Made by a program: the position numbers and the translations under genes
Shown here: piece by piece, positions 1-11,833 of the stretch
How positions within the stretch are numbered: position 1 is the first letter of the stretch
Layout of the letters: each line of letters opens with the position of its first letter
The notes under the pieces: generated by a model
Told to the model about the DNA's origin: nothing
Databases searched by the model: none
What the model saw: the letters and a program-made list of their open reading frames with translations, nothing else
Assembly (NCBI GenBank): GCA_964019055.1
Contig: OZ025217.1
Coordinates: forward strand, 6,872,557 to 6,936,556
DNA from: Anthopleura xanthogrammica
Taxonomy: Eukaryota > Cnidaria > Anthozoa > Actiniaria > Actiniidae
Length of the DNA: 64,000 bases
Reading direction: 5' to 3'

Positions 1-931
1 GCTCCTGAGTGTTTGACGCACCCCTAGCAACAATTAACCGATGCAATAAACACTTTACTTTGTACCCCTAGCATTTCTTTGTAACTCAGCACTCGGTTTT
101 GGTCGATGCAGAAAAAATTGTTTCGACTACATCGTAATTTATCCTCAATACCTCTGTCTGCATTGATAACTAAGCATGAAATATTTTATGGTAGATTAGA
201 TTAAATTCAACATATGAAAATGAATCTGCAATCACTAGCAAATATTCTACTACTATATAATTTATTCTTAAGATTGAAAAAGATAAGTTGATAACCCAAA
301 ATTAATTATAGGTAAAAATAAACCCGTGTGTTTGATTCGAATTTGCACCAACTTCTATTTAATGAGATTCAGTATTTCAAAACCCGGCCAGACTGATCTG
401 CCCGACGGATCATTTTGGCTACATATGTGTGATATTCTGATCTGCTTGGTAAGGTATGCCTATCCTATTATCGATGATGTGTTAATTTTATTGGCTTCGT
501 GCGATATGTAAGGGTTATAGAATGGACGCGAGTGTGATAAGGGATTTATTATCTCGAGCGATATCTCCAGCTCAGTAAGTCACAGTAAGTTAGTAAGTAA
601 ATAATTAGTAAGTCACAGTAAGCAAGTCACAGTAGAGGCACAGTAAGTTTATTCAAAAATTCAAGAAATTTTCAACTCTAGCAATTCAAGCCTGTTTCAT
701 TTTTTAAAGGAATATATTGTGTCACTAAAGTTAGTCGGGTATTTCAGCATTTCAAGGCACTCATAAGTATGCTTTAAACAGTAGTGATAACTTGTTATCA
801 TCTATAATGGTGATAAATGAAGGTTATCGCCACTGTTTAACGCATACTAATGAGCAAGACAGTTGAATATGGGAATTATCGCATTAGTTGTAACAACAGA
901 TTTAGGGTGTGTCATACGATAATCGAGTTTA
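1..931. other. Gene-free left margin with a hairpin and short CAGTAAGT repeats
   Basis: No exon was recognised on either strand. Bases 566-650 hold an irregular cluster of CACAGTAAGT-like units. Bases 766-848 form an imperfect inverted repeat: the arm AGTATGCTTTAAACAGT recurs as its complement near 823-848, which looks like a tiny MITE or hairpin. The stretch should lie in the intron or 3' flank of the minus-strand TSP1/EGF gene that starts at 1315. No downstream TSP1 exon of that gene was found here. Confidence 0.5.
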
Positions 932-1315
932 TTAAGACATACCTTTTTCACAACACTTTCCACTAAAGCCATATCGACAAGAACAAAAACCAAGTCTAGG
1001 TATTCCACCGTTGTAGCATTTTCTGTTACAAGCTTGTTGTTGTGTACGAAAAGGGCATGGTTTACCATTGCACTGGGCTGGACGAATAATATGTCTTACA
1101 CGATTTCTTAACCCTGTGGAACCACAATCTTCGGTACATGAGCTCCATGCATGCCATTGGCTAACCTTGCAATTTACTTTGCGGTACCTACACCCTTTGT
1201 ATCGACGGCGATAGCTTGGGCGACTTTTGTAGCCCTTCCGATATTTCGGATCACCGTAGCACTCCATCATTAGCATCACGACCAACAGTAATAAAAACAA
1301 TAGTGAATACCTCAT
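932..1315 (-). CDS. Secreted TSP1 + EGF-like protein, 5' exon (partial gene)
   Basis: The reading frame from the ATG at 1315 encodes up to 127 residues. It has a strong signal peptide (hydrophobic run over residues 4-16), then a short basic Tyr/Arg-rich segment. A thrombospondin type-1 module follows (Trp-rich WHAWSSC, then CTEDCGSTGLRNRVR), and then an EGF-like knot beginning CYNGG and ending GKCCEK. The product should be extracellular. Right after EK the DNA reads AAAAAG|GTATGT, a strong phase-1 donor, so the in-frame stop three codons later is probably intronic and the gene probably continues leftward out of the window. The gene at 3343-6185 has the same signal-linker-TSP1-EGF order and the same phase-1 donor, so the two are paralogues. 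Here TSP1 and EGF share one exon, whereas the neighbour has an intron between them. If unspliced, this would be a complete 127-aa protein. Confidence 0.75.
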   Translation of the reverse strand: MRYSLLFLLLLVVMLMMECYGDPKYRKGYKSRPSYRRRYKGCRYRKVNCKVSQWHAWSSCTEDCGSTGLRNRVRHIIRPAQCNGKPCPFRTQQQACNRKCYNGGIPRLGFCSCRYGFSGKCCEKGMS

Positions 1316-3342
1316 GATCAGTAGCGGACTTCAGCTAAAAAAAATTTCAAAGCTTTACACTACGACGACGATGGTGTGAAGACAACGTGAAGTTTTCGAT
1401 CAGCAACTTAAGGAATTTAAAGCCCTAAAATAATGCAACAGTAAACAATTAGTGTACTTAAAAGCCATCGCATGTTTACAGAAAACTTCTGATATGGAAA
1501 ACACTGCTTTTATGTGTTATTTACTAGTGTTTGGCACGAGTTATTCAGATCGAATATTATGTTACATCCCAACAACCAAAAATAAAGAAACACAACTTTT
1601 TTACGTATTAATTTAATAAAGAAATGGTAGAAAACAATGAATGAAAAAAAATACAGTTTTGTTGTTTGGTTACATTCGATTTCTTGGTATGCAGACATCT
1701 GATTGTACTACCCACGCAATAAAGCCGGTGAAAATATTCGATTAACAGTTGCTTATTGTCTTTTAGAAGTACATGCATCACAGCATTTTGTTTTATGCCA
1801 TTTTGTGTTTTAACTGGAGAAACAGTGATGTGAATAGCCACATTTTATTGCTTCTTCATTCGGTAAACAAGGCAAAACAACATAACAACTTTGCACCATT
1901 ATTTAACTATGTTTAAAGAGAACCATTTTTGTTTGTATCCGCTGAGACACGGCACACACTTTGATAAAGAAATTGAATAGACCCTTTCACGTGACGTCAA
2001 AGTACGTCTCAATTTGCTAGACAAAACAAAAGAATTTCAATCTCCTGGGAATTGCAACCTATTGTTTTGTCCTCAAAATTGAGCTACATTCCGACGTGCT
2101 GCACGGCGTTTATAGCTCTTCTAACAAAACAATATATAATACGTTTCCAATCTTGACAATCTTCTCAGGAGATTGAAATTCTTTTGTTTTGTCACCCAAA
2201 TTGAGACGTGCTTCAGTTTGACGTCACGTAAAGGGGGTCTATAGTGGCACGTGTCAACATAGCAATTGTTTATGTTAAAAATGTCTCCGATCTATTTGTG
2301 GCAAAATCATTGATATCATAAAATGTAAACGTTCAATATAACGAATATAAAACCCATCAAGCTTAATTCCAATTCAATCTGCGAGTTAGTAGTGCCCTGA
2401 CATACATGAGTACATGCAGACGGTTGTTTTAGGTTTTGATAAGATTTTTAAGGTCATCATTTGTATATGACATCCAAGGTATAGGGGCCACGGGGCGCAC
2501 TTTTTCGACGTTGCTTATACTGTGAACTCACTAAATCCTTCCCATCAAGCACAGCGCGAGTAAAAATAAATAGCGCAAAGTAAAAAGCGACTGGGTACGA
2601 GTCTGATGCTGGGGAGGTGTAGGTGAAAGGAGTGGAGATTAAACTGAGATTTGTTTAGTAGATTACCACCTATTCAAACGATAACCGTATATTTTCATTA
2701 ACTAAATTTAAGCACGGTAATTTTGATTCAATTTTGCGCAAATAGGTGAAAATTTAGCGCGCAAGGAAAGTTAGCACATTTCATTGTTAACACATTGTTG
2801 CACTAACAATGGAAAATTTTATAAACTTACTCACTTTGGAAATGAATTGTAAATTTTAATTCGAAAAATTTCCAAAGTATTAATTTACAAAATTAATTGA
2901 CATTTACAAATTTGTAAGTTTCCAATAACCTTGTAAATCTAATTTACAGTCTATTTCCAAACAAATTACAAATGATTTCCAGTGATAATGACCTATGTGT
3001 ACATGTCTAATAGTTACCCTGTCCACACCTATATACGTTTAAGTACGAAAACGAATACTTTTCCCCACGGCATTTTTGGTCAGCGAAAGGGTGAGCTTAT
3101 CGTCAAAAGGGAGACTTTCGGTAAGGGTGCATCATATCAAGCAAACTAAACGCTCAATATTGATAATTCGGCTTTTTTTCGTGTCAAGACGTTTAAAAGA
3201 ATTGTCAAAATAATGGGAATGAACACGAGTTTGATACGTTTGCATATAAAAACGCAAATGTGCGGACGGGAGCTATAAGAAAATCAAACCCTTGTCTAAA
3301 ATCCAACTGAAAAAACTTCAAACTATGAATGTGCTATTCTGG
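1316..3342. other. Intergenic spacer between the two TSP1/EGF paralogues
   Basis: No coding exon was recognised. The main landmark is the TAGACCC-ended inverted-repeat element at 1978-2241. Bases 2820-2975 are rich in imperfectly repeated AATTTACAA-like words, with no clear unit. The remainder is AT-rich unique-looking sequence. Confidence 0.5.
1978..2241. mobile_element. TAGACCC-family MITE (copy a, most complete)
   Basis: The element starts TAGACCCTTTCACGTGACGTC and ends with the near-complement, so both ends carry about 28-bp terminal inverted repeats. Subterminal AAAACAAAAGAATTTCAATC blocks are also inverted. The ends abut TA, which fits a Tc1/mariner-like target duplication (inference). 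There is no coding capacity. Related copies lie at 7337-7418, 12534-12658 and 45375-45482. Confidence 0.75.
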
Positions 3343-6185
3343 TTATGGTGAACATTCTCCCATTTTGCAAGTTTGCATCTCCATTGGAACTCCAACACAG
3401 GGATTGGCTAAATCTTGACAAGCACGTGATCGGAATCGCTGACCAGTACCACACGTGGTACTGCAGCTACTCCAACTTGTCCATGGACCACTGCTACTCG
3501 TTCGGTCTTCACGCTTTGAGAGCATTTCGAAGTTCCTTTGGACAATGTCTTCAAAGTCGTTGACGATGTCACTGTCCACGTAGTTCAGAAGACGTCTCTT
3601 GGTCACGTGTCTTTTGCCAACGGCACCACTGCCTGCATTGCCTCCTAACAGGAGCATATAAAATGTTGAGTTAATGACAATGAATTAATTGGGTTGTTGC
3701 TCTTTGGAATCTATTCCATGCGCAGAATGAATATTGCTTTTCTTGACTTATAATGATATTATTTCAATTCTATAAAGTGAGAGACTGAGCGCAGGGAGGC
3801 GATCTTCCTTTCTTATAAGTAACTTCACATGTTTCAATTATTAGATGATTTAGTTACGCAAAATCCATTTATTCATTCTTCCTCTTTTTGGGGGCCCCGG
3901 GCACGTGCGAACACCATGCAATGGTTAGTGGATTCATGCATGAGCACGTGCCGACATGTATTCCTTTGTCATGCATGAGTCCTTGAACACGAGCTCCATT
4001 TACCCCCAATGCGACCAACCCTCATTACCTGTTATGATATCAATTATCATTCAAATTATTTTTACTATTATTTTGATTGGCCGAGAGAACTGCAAATAAC
4101 TGCCTACAAATACTGGTCTGTTCATACGCATTACGGTGCAAACCCGTTTTGCCGCAAACAATGGTCTGCTCATGCGCAGTAGCGTTGCATTTGTCAACAT
4201 GGCTCGCTTCAGTCCCTGAGATGTCAGAAAATGACTTGGCGTGTTTGATAAACAGCAAGAACAGCCGGAATACCAAAAATAATTTGAATGATAAAAGAAT
4301 TATTGAACTCGGTTTTCACAAAATATCGTGATTTGTTACAAGCAATTATATAACTCTGCCTTCGATCGGAATCGGCAAATATGATTGCTTGCTCGCCACT
4401 AAAAAATCACGATATTTTGCTCAACCCCGACCAATAATATAATTGCTTTTTTGTCTGAAATGGTTGCATTTTTTATTGTTGTTTTCGTTGCATGAAATGT
4501 TGTTGTTGTTGTTATACTTAATATTAATTTGGAACAAAATCAAGCTAGGCTTACTTATATAAAAAAACACAGGTGAGGCACGTTTTCTGCATGCTTATAA
4601 TGTTTATTAAGCTTGTAAGAAAGTTGCTAAAGTACCTGGGGTTTTGCATTCCTTGAGCTGACACTGAGAGGTCAACAGCATGAGACCAAGACATGGTCTT
4701 CCACCATAACGGGGGAATGGGTTGGAGCACTGCCGTAGACGAAACTTCTGTCCTTGACCACAAGTAGAACTACAGGGACTCCACGGTCCCCAGAGACTCC
4801 AACCACCATTAACTATGGAGATTGATGGATAAAATACAATATTGTGAACTAACATCTCACTAGCTGATTTTGGCATTTCTTTAAATTGAGGGCCACTTGA
4901 TTTTTTGCGTCATTATATTTTCGCGATATATATCTTTTGCGACACTTAATTAAATTAAAAATGTATAGACTATTTAATTCGCAAATTACAGATCATTATT
5001 TATACCTGGGCATTCTCTCTCACTGCATTCAATAGTTTCATGGCTGTCTCCTTGACAACCACTACCACCATTCGCTGGAGAAGGATTATCACAAGTGCGT
5101 ATGCGTTGTCGTTTTCCATTGCCGCAAGATCTAGAACACTGACTCCATTTGCCCCACGGTGACCAGTTGCCATTGACTGTAGATCATAAATATTGACATT
5201 CCAACAAACCGATTTTGAATTAATGGACCTCCGTGATACAAAACACTCAAACGATTTATTAAGATTTTGAAAATGAAATGAAGAAATAACTTTTGCAAAA
5301 ATAAAGAAAAAGTTTGGAAATATATTTTTAAAGACCTTTTTGGCAGCACTTCCCAGCGTATCCGACTTGACATTTACAGTGATGATCTAAAGGTGTTCCA
5401 CCATTCAGACACATTCTGGTGCAGGGTTTAATCTCGTGTAAGGGATACGCACACGTTTCACCACATGTTGACTCAGTTATAACCTTGAAAAAGAAAATAC
5501 GAACTAAGCATTTGGGATCTATCATGAAGAGCAGGCTGTTTTTTCTAATCTTACTTTAGACCACTACATGCATTATAATAATCAAAATAATGCAAAACAA
5601 TTGTTAGTATGTAGCTGGTTTTCTCCTGTGCTTCTCAAATTGGCGGCTGTTATTTGAATGCCGGTGATCATGAAATACTGCTAGCTGAGCGCTTTTACTG
5701 TTTCGCAGAGGGCTTTTAGATCACTAAGTACTGCCTGCTTTGAGCAGCAAAATAATATTATTGAAAATGTATATGTTTTAGAAGAGAATGTCGGTTACCT
5801 TTCTTGATCTCTGTTTGACTCCATTATTATCACATAAAGAAGAACATTTGGACCACTCGCTCCACTTGCTAACAACACAGGAGGTCTTGTCACAGGCTGT
5901 AATAACTGGCCGAGCTGCGGTTGGAGGTTTCCTTCCCGTTGTGTATGGTACTTGAGTTGTTAGACGATGTTTGTGACGAGTACATGGTGTCTTGGCTTTA
6001 CGAGAAGGCTTACTATGCTCTGTAACTGGATGTTCACTTGGATGAACAGTTGGTCGAGTTAAAGGACGATGGTGTTTGTGCTTAGTACATGGTTTCTTTG
6101 TTCCTCGATGCACTTTCTTGGCCGAAATACTTTCATAACTTAAAATCAAAAACAAAAGAAACCAAAAAAGAGGCAGCAGCTTCAT
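3343..6185 (-). CDS. Secreted multi-TSP1 / EGF-like protein, complete five-exon gene
   Basis: Exons in coding order are 6185-5799, 5483-5336, 5176-5006, 4812-4636 and 3644-3343. Junction phases are 0,1,1,1, giving 394 aa. Residues 1-22 are a signal peptide. Residues 23-95 are a Lys/His/Thr/Pro-rich linker with two similar blocks (KKPCTKHKHH and KTPCTRHKHR). A split TSP1 module (SKWSEWSKCSSLC; C-terminal half in exon 2) is followed by an EGF-like knot (CLNGG...GYAGKCCQK, about residues 154-178). TSP1 modules follow at about 180-235 and 237-294, and a fourth at about 348-392 ends at the stop. Before the fourth module is a charged linker with GKR and KRR dibasic sites. TSP1 modules usually mediate extracellular-matrix or glycan contacts, so an extracellular role is expected, but the specific function is unknown. 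The exon 2 donor (AAG|GTCTTT) is weak; if unused, a short protein would end at 5328. Confidence 0.8.
4030..4440. repeat. Dispersed inverted-repeat element in TSP1 gene intron 4
   Basis: It lies between exons 4 and 5 of the multi-TSP1 gene. ATCATTCAAATTATTTTT at 4038 recurs as its complement near 4278, and ACAAAATATCGTGAT near 4318 recurs inverted near 4405. The AATTATTGAACTCGGTTTT word resembles the element ends near 10205. It is read as a non-autonomous transposon remnant. Open frames inside it are treated as incidental. Confidence 0.5.
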
Positions 6186-7523
6186 TCTGTAAGATTCTGA
6201 GTCACGCAGTCTTGGAAATCAATAACTCAAGAATCCTACAATAAGGAAAAAATATTAGAATTTTTAAAAAAATCACGAGGCACCTTAAAAATTCAACTTC
6301 AATAGAGAAGGATGCTCAAAAGAATGCTATTTGTTTCCCGAGATCTTGTTTGAATATTAAGTCAGTCGGTACTTTTAGTGTAGGAATGTTTACTTAGCTT
6401 TCGACTAGCATTATCCAAAGCCGCTTGCAAACCTGCCTTAGACTGGTATGATGAATTGGATTGAATTGAATTAGCATTGACTTACGTTTTTTCGGCAGCT
6501 TTGTCAAATGATATCTAATAAACGGATTTCTTTAAAACCAAAGAAGAAAAAAAAGACCCATGCATGCAAGATTTGATATTTTATGACTTTAAATCCTACA
6601 ATGTCAATATACGTACACAATAAATACCTTACACAAAAAAGTTTGTTTAATGCTGACGCCTCCGCTTCGAGTGTTCGTCATTAGACTGCTCTATGTATTG
6701 TTAAGATAGTTTTATTCAAATAAGCTACGTGTCGGCAAAAAATAATTAAAGTGAGTCGAAGAGCTTTATAACCATTAAAATTTGATTTATCAGTCTTCGG
6801 AAACGTTTAGTGGCGTCTTTTTAACAAATTAGATATTTAGTGCAACAATTTTTTTCGTAGCTTTTAAGAATAAAAACATTGTAGTACAAACGAATAAGAA
6901 ATACAATCTGACTTAATTTTAAAGCCCAGTGAATGACAGGGCAATATATTTTCTTTGTTACATTGTTTTCCCTCTTTGCTGGTTGTACAAATTCAAAGTG
7001 CATTAAGACCTGATTGAAGAAATGAAGCATCAAGTTTTAATCTTATAACAGATAAACATGGCCAAATTCGAAGCCGCATCCTTCAAGGATAAAAAATGTA
7101 CATTCAACGACTCGTAGATACATTTTATAATAGTCCCCTCGCAGAATTTATTTTTATTTTCATTTCTTTTATCTTAATCTTTATTTTACGAGGGTAACAT
7201 AATCAACCTCTCAGTTATCGAACTTATGGCCCTCGAAAGATAAAAACTATAATAAAACTTGAAAAATACAAAAATAATATACGATGTAACAATAAACAAA
7301 CAAAATAAATATAATGTCGGAATGCAGGTCATTTTTGAAAGGCAAAACAAAAGAATTTCCACCTCCTTGGAAACTATTGTTTTGCCCTCCAAATTGAACT
7401 GGGGCTGCAAGGGGTCTATGTACCCTTAGAAGTGGAAATTACGGGCTTCCTGTGGTTTTGCCGGGAAAATTAGAAAACATACCCAGAATGCATTGCAATA
7501 TTAAGTATAAATAGATGCATGCC
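6186..7523. other. Divergent intergenic region between the TSP1 gene and JTB
   Basis: This 1.3-kb stretch separates the start of the minus-strand TSP1 gene from the start of plus-strand JTB, so it should hold both promoters. No exon was recognised. A truncated TAGACCC-family MITE lies at 7337-7418. TATAAATA at 7506-7513, just upstream of the JTB start, resembles a TATA box but is very close to the ATG. The rest is AT-rich. Confidence 0.5.
7337..7418. mobile_element. TAGACCC-family MITE (copy b, truncated)
   Basis: It shows the subterminal AAAACAAAAGAATTTC block, the TTGTTTTGCCCTCCAAATTG block and the right end GGGGTCTA. The outer left terminal repeat is missing. The copy sits about 100 bp upstream of the JTB start. 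Confidence 0.6.
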
Positions 7524-9633
7524 ATGGAAGTGAGGCAAACGGAAATGAAGCAATGGCGGATTGTGATGATGGTTGCTTTTTCTGCACTAACCATTCTATT
7601 CTTCGTTCAATTAGGGTAAAAAAACCATGATTTTGTCCTTATTTATACATATTTATTTAGCTGACATATTTTTCTTTCTTTCAATAGCAGTTTAAAGTAC
7701 TCTAAAGGCTCTGATAGCAAAGGAAATCGAAATAAATCTGAACCAAGTTTAAAGAGTGAAAACGTTCCTCGTCACGTCCAAGAACCATCTACTTCCTCTT
7801 CTCCTAGTAATAAGAACTTTAGTCGAAAGCTACAAAATGTTTTTCATAAGAAAATAGCAAATAAGAGTCTGGAAAAAACAAAAGGTGAGATGTGTGGTGG
7901 TATTATGAGCTGCTTTCACGAGCAGAGTCTGAAGTGTAAACTCCATATGAAAATATCTGTGTTAAGGGCTAATCTTAATATCTATCTCACGATTCTTTAA
8001 AGATGCCAGACAAGAATATAAAAAACATACTTATTTTTGTTGGGAAGAAGAAGAAGTTGAAGAAATTGGCCAATGTCTGCGGTGCAGCTCTTATGAAAAG
8101 GTATACACAATCGGTTATTGATGAAAGATTGGACAGTATGGTTAAAACCAAATGATATGTATATACTAGCAGTCGGTGGCTGTTAATATTTAAATGTGAC
8201 ATTCAGCAGATAGATCATCTGCAAGTCTATAAACAGGGTTATACAAGTATAGATGCCCATACTACACGAAAAAAAAGTCGTGACATGATTAAGTGTGGTA
8301 TAATACAGAAGGGTCGTTTACCAAGCTTTTTATTTTAAATATTTTGTAGAGTTTCTCTCATCAAGGTACATTCTGGTCTAGCTTGGATATAATCAATGCC
8401 AAATAATGCATGATAAACACAAAATAAATTGTTTGTACCCAAGTGGAATACATTACTTTTTATCATCTCAGAAAATACCAGTGTGAAAACAGGGGGGTCT
8501 CAGCACAGCTGACAACAATTAAAAAAAGACAAAAATTATTAAGTATTCATATTCAAGAAAATTCTTGGTTCACAAAGTTTAGAATATGCTCGTCACAAAT
8601 CATGAAAATTAAAAAATCCTGTTAATGATTTCATGCAAATACCCATGTGGAAAGCAGTCATGATAAAAAAAAAAATATTATCCTTATTGTTTCGTGATTG
8701 TATGGGCACTGAGACCCAGTTGTGGTGCCTTAGAACTGTTTATTATTATTATTATTATTATTTTAATTTTAATTTTAAAATACCAGTATGAGAAGAATTC
8801 TTGATTCAGGTTTAGTAAAGTACACACATATTTTCATTGTTCAACTATCATCACATGTTTCTGTTTTTCTTCTTCAGAGAGTTAGTCCTGTATGTTTATT
8901 AACAGGCAACAAACAACTTGTATTATGTAAAGCTAGTAAAAAGAGAGTATATAAAAGGTGAGCATTGTATTCTCTTGGTACAGTGTATATTATTATTGCT
9001 GAAAAATGTTATATTGTTTTTGCATTGTTCATATTTTATCGATACCCTGATACATTTCCTATGGGCTGAACAAAGTTCATACATTTTGTTGTTGTCATGT
9101 AGTCTCTTACTACATACTTTATTGTCATTTTAACATTTGCTTTCTTGAATATTATTTACACAGTTGTCTGTATGTAAGATGGATTGAAGAAAGAAATTTT
9201 TGGACCTTTGAGGTAGTGTAAAGTTACTTTCAAAAACAAGATATTTTGCAGTTATTTGTGAGATGATCATAAAAATTGGCTTCCTTTGGAAAATTTTGCT
9301 AGGGTCACGTGCTCTTTCATGATGAAAAGCACAGGAGTTTGGTGTTTTGGCTTCCGTCAATCAAACTAAGATGGGACAAATTCATTCTGATTGTGATCAG
9401 AGCCTTATGAATAGAAAGGATTGACCACATGAGCAATATTATATGCCCAATCAACTTAGAGGCCTTAGGTGTGCATGGTCAAGTATTTATTTTGACATTT
9501 CATCTATTTTTTTCAGGGTGTTTCAATTGTATTGCTACTTGTATCAAGCTTGTCAGTTTGGCAAAGAAACAAGAAACTAGATGCTATTTATAGAGAAAAA
9601 CTAAGGAAAAAAGTAGCCAATGACGATGTGTAA
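7524..9633 (+). CDS. JTB: JTB (jumping translocation breakpoint) membrane protein, complete
   Basis: Six exons: 7524-7615, 7688-7884, 8003-8100, 8878-8957, 9164-9212 and 9517-9633. Phases 2,1,0,2,0 all join correctly to give 210 aa. Residues 8-31 form a signal peptide or anchor, then a Ser/Lys/Asn-rich linker. The cysteine-rich JTB domain follows (CWEEEEVEEIGQC..C about 109-124; C135; C146; KSC about 155-157; RNFWTFEG about 167-173). A transmembrane helix spans about 173-187, with a short basic tail (YREKLRKKV). The WxFEG-TM-basic-tail arrangement and Cys spacing match vertebrate JTB, a type I membrane protein linked to mitochondria and cytokinesis. Human JTB is 146 aa; the excess here is mostly the exon 2 linker. 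GCCATGG at 7524 is a good start context. In-frame ATGs at 7515 and 7545 are alternatives. Confidence 0.88.
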
Positions 9634-10194
9634 TTTTTTATAATTTATTGAAGCTTAATACTTGTATATTAAGTTATCCAGGGCTCTAAATAGCGGCCAG
9701 CCACTGGCCAAAATACAGATCAAATTTTACTGCTGACAGGTGAAAACAATTTTGAACTGCCAAATGGAAAATAAAATGGGAGGGAAAATTTGCCTCAAAA
9801 ATTTTTGTGCTGCCAGAAATATAAGACTGCCTGGCTATTTTTATTTTCTATTTTGAACCAGGTAATCAGCTCAAAGTGCGGGATAACCCCAGGCTAAACC
9901 GCAAGATTGGAGCTGTTAAGAAATTTTTAAATTTCACATTTAGCTTTATTTCATGGGATGGGTAATATGTAAATCCAGATGTTCTCTTAATTTTGGGTGG
10001 ATCAAATAATTACAGTAATAGCCCAATTGGGTATTGTCTCATTTTTACAGCTTTAGTATATATTGCATGGCCATTATTATACATTTTACTCACTATCTTG
10101 CTCCTGATTGACCGAGAGCCCTCAGCCAATCCCTGATATCATGTGAACTCGGCTTTTTTTTCGTGAGCAGAATTAAATCTTGCTAAGTTTACAA

Positions 10195-11255
10195 AATGTA
10201 TAATAAAACAATTACTGAATTTGGTTTTTGCATGATATCGTAAATATCAAGAAATCAGCCATTTTGTAGCCTCCTGCGCAGCCGCTGTGAGGCGCTTCCG
10301 GTTCCCGTCATTCCCCCACTAGCGTCTGCTCCAACTGGAACAACATTCCTTTCTATGAATTTGACCAATCAGAGAGAGCCCCACAAAAGCTTGTGGGTAC
10401 GACCTTGACCTTGGCCGTCTTTCCCTAGAGAATGAACGTATGGATGACTATTACAGCAAAGTAAGCCAGGATTTTTGTATAAATAAGTTCAAAATTCATC
10501 AGAAAAAAGTCATAGATGCCGTACTTTTAGAAAATAAAGACGTTTTTGAGGGCGTTTTTGTGAATCTTTCGTACTTGATGATATTGATTGAAATAACATT
10601 GAAATATTAATCTACTATAGGAATCACGCTCATTTAAAAGTATTAAAATTACTGAGCTACAATGTACTAGTAAATAAATCCTACGGGCTGTCTCTCTTCT
10701 ACTATTCCTCGGTCCATCACAATATAATGTAGGACTAAATGTTAATATATTTGAACTTTTCACGAGTACTTTTATGAATACGAAACACACCGCATTCCGA
10801 GAAGTCTACTCTCGTTTACAGACTTTAAATCACTAATTCCTTCGGTTAGAGTTAAACCACTAAACCAGTGAAATATAGATATTAGCATAATACACTTTAG
10901 TAAACCCTAATTTCATTGTATATTTGACTATCTAGCAATTATTATCTCACTGGTTTAGCGACTTCACTAGCACTGTAAACAGCAACGGCTACTCAAAATA
11001 GAAAATTTGCATATCACCTTGCGATTTGATTGGCTAATAGAAAACAATGTAGAAAGGAATGTTGTTCCAGTTGGAGCAGACGCTAGTGGGGGAATGACGG
11101 GAACCGGAAGCGCCTCACAGCGGCTGCGCAGGAGGCTACCATTTTGCTGTATCCGCCTCAGCCTATGGCTTTGGCAGATAACACAGCCTTGGTCTTGATA
11201 ATTTACAATATCATGCTTAACCTCATCCAATAATTGTTTAATAACAGCAATCATG
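10195..11255. mobile_element. Long-TIR foldback element, about 1.06 kb
   Basis: Bases about 10258-10366 are nearly the exact reverse complement of about 11043-11155 (GC-rich core TAGCCTCCTGCGCAGCCGC). A more diverged inverted match extends outward to about 10195 and 11255 (AACAATTACTGAATTTGG against the complement of the right end). The interior has no transposase-like frame. A smaller inverted pair around AAACCACTAAACCAGTGA (10855) and its complement (10945) sits inside. It is a non-autonomous or foldback DNA element. The open frames across it are incidental. Confidence 0.7.
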
Positions 11256-11387
11256 CTGCCTATACTAGTGTGGAAATTACAAATCAGACCTGTGTAAATA
11301 TAAAGCCCTCTAAAAAACTAAGAAACCCAAAATAATAAAAAATAAATTATAGAATGGTGTTGTGCTAATTATAGCACTTACCGGTAC

Positions 11388-11827
11388 TATACACCTATTT
11401 CAAAAAAAGTTGTTGCAGCTGAAAGCAACAACACAAGACAGCAAAGAAAATGTCTGTATTTTACTCCTTATTATAGTTTTAGTCATTTGGTAATGGTAGG
11501 CTGCAAGTGTTTTGATTTAAAGTCTTATCCCTTATTTTCAGCTAATAGACCTCTTCGGCTTGGGTGTAATGTTGTCCCATTTCTGACCACGTGTCATTCT
11601 CTTGAGAATAAGATTCTTTGTTCGAGTTGTATCCATATTCATGTATCTTCTCATGTACAACGGTTAAACAATGAAATGATACTCTGGGGAATGACACATG
11701 GTCTGAAATGGGACATTACACCCAAGCCGATGAGGTCTATTAAAACTTTGTTTGCAGGTGGTCTTGGCTTGTTGCTTGTCAGTTGTCGCTTTTGGCTGTG
11801 ACAACCTTTATTGAAATAGGTGTATAC
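11388..11827. mobile_element. TATACACCTATTTC-family MITE carrying a nested MITE
   Basis: The left end TATACACCTATTTCAAAAAA and following TTGTTGCAGC are matched by the complement at the right end near 11775-11826, giving about 50-bp diverged inverted repeats. The 200-bp element at 11543-11742 is inserted inside. Related copies are at 15341-15565 and 59316-59572. Confidence 0.7.
11543..11742. mobile_element. 200-bp palindromic MITE, TAATAGACCTC ends
   Basis: It begins TAATAGACCTCTTCGGCTTG and ends with its near-complement. Further inward, GTCCCATTTCTGACCACGTG pairs with the matching block near 11695-11715. TTAA/TA-flanked ends suggest TA insertion (inference). Diverged relatives are at 13428-13630 and, as a fragment, 45838-45962. 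Confidence 0.7.
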
Positions 11828-11833
11828 TAATAA

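Noticed and set aside
5131..5373. 80-aa minus-strand frame overlapping the TSP1 gene
   Set aside because: It is out of frame with the TSP1 exon at 5176-5006, which has clear WSxWSxC and cysteine spacing.
10967..11254. Minus-strand 95-aa frame beginning MIAVIKQLLDEVKHD
   Set aside because: It lies in the right terminal repeat of the foldback element, and its DNA is mirrored at the left end, so it is repeat sequence and not a gene.
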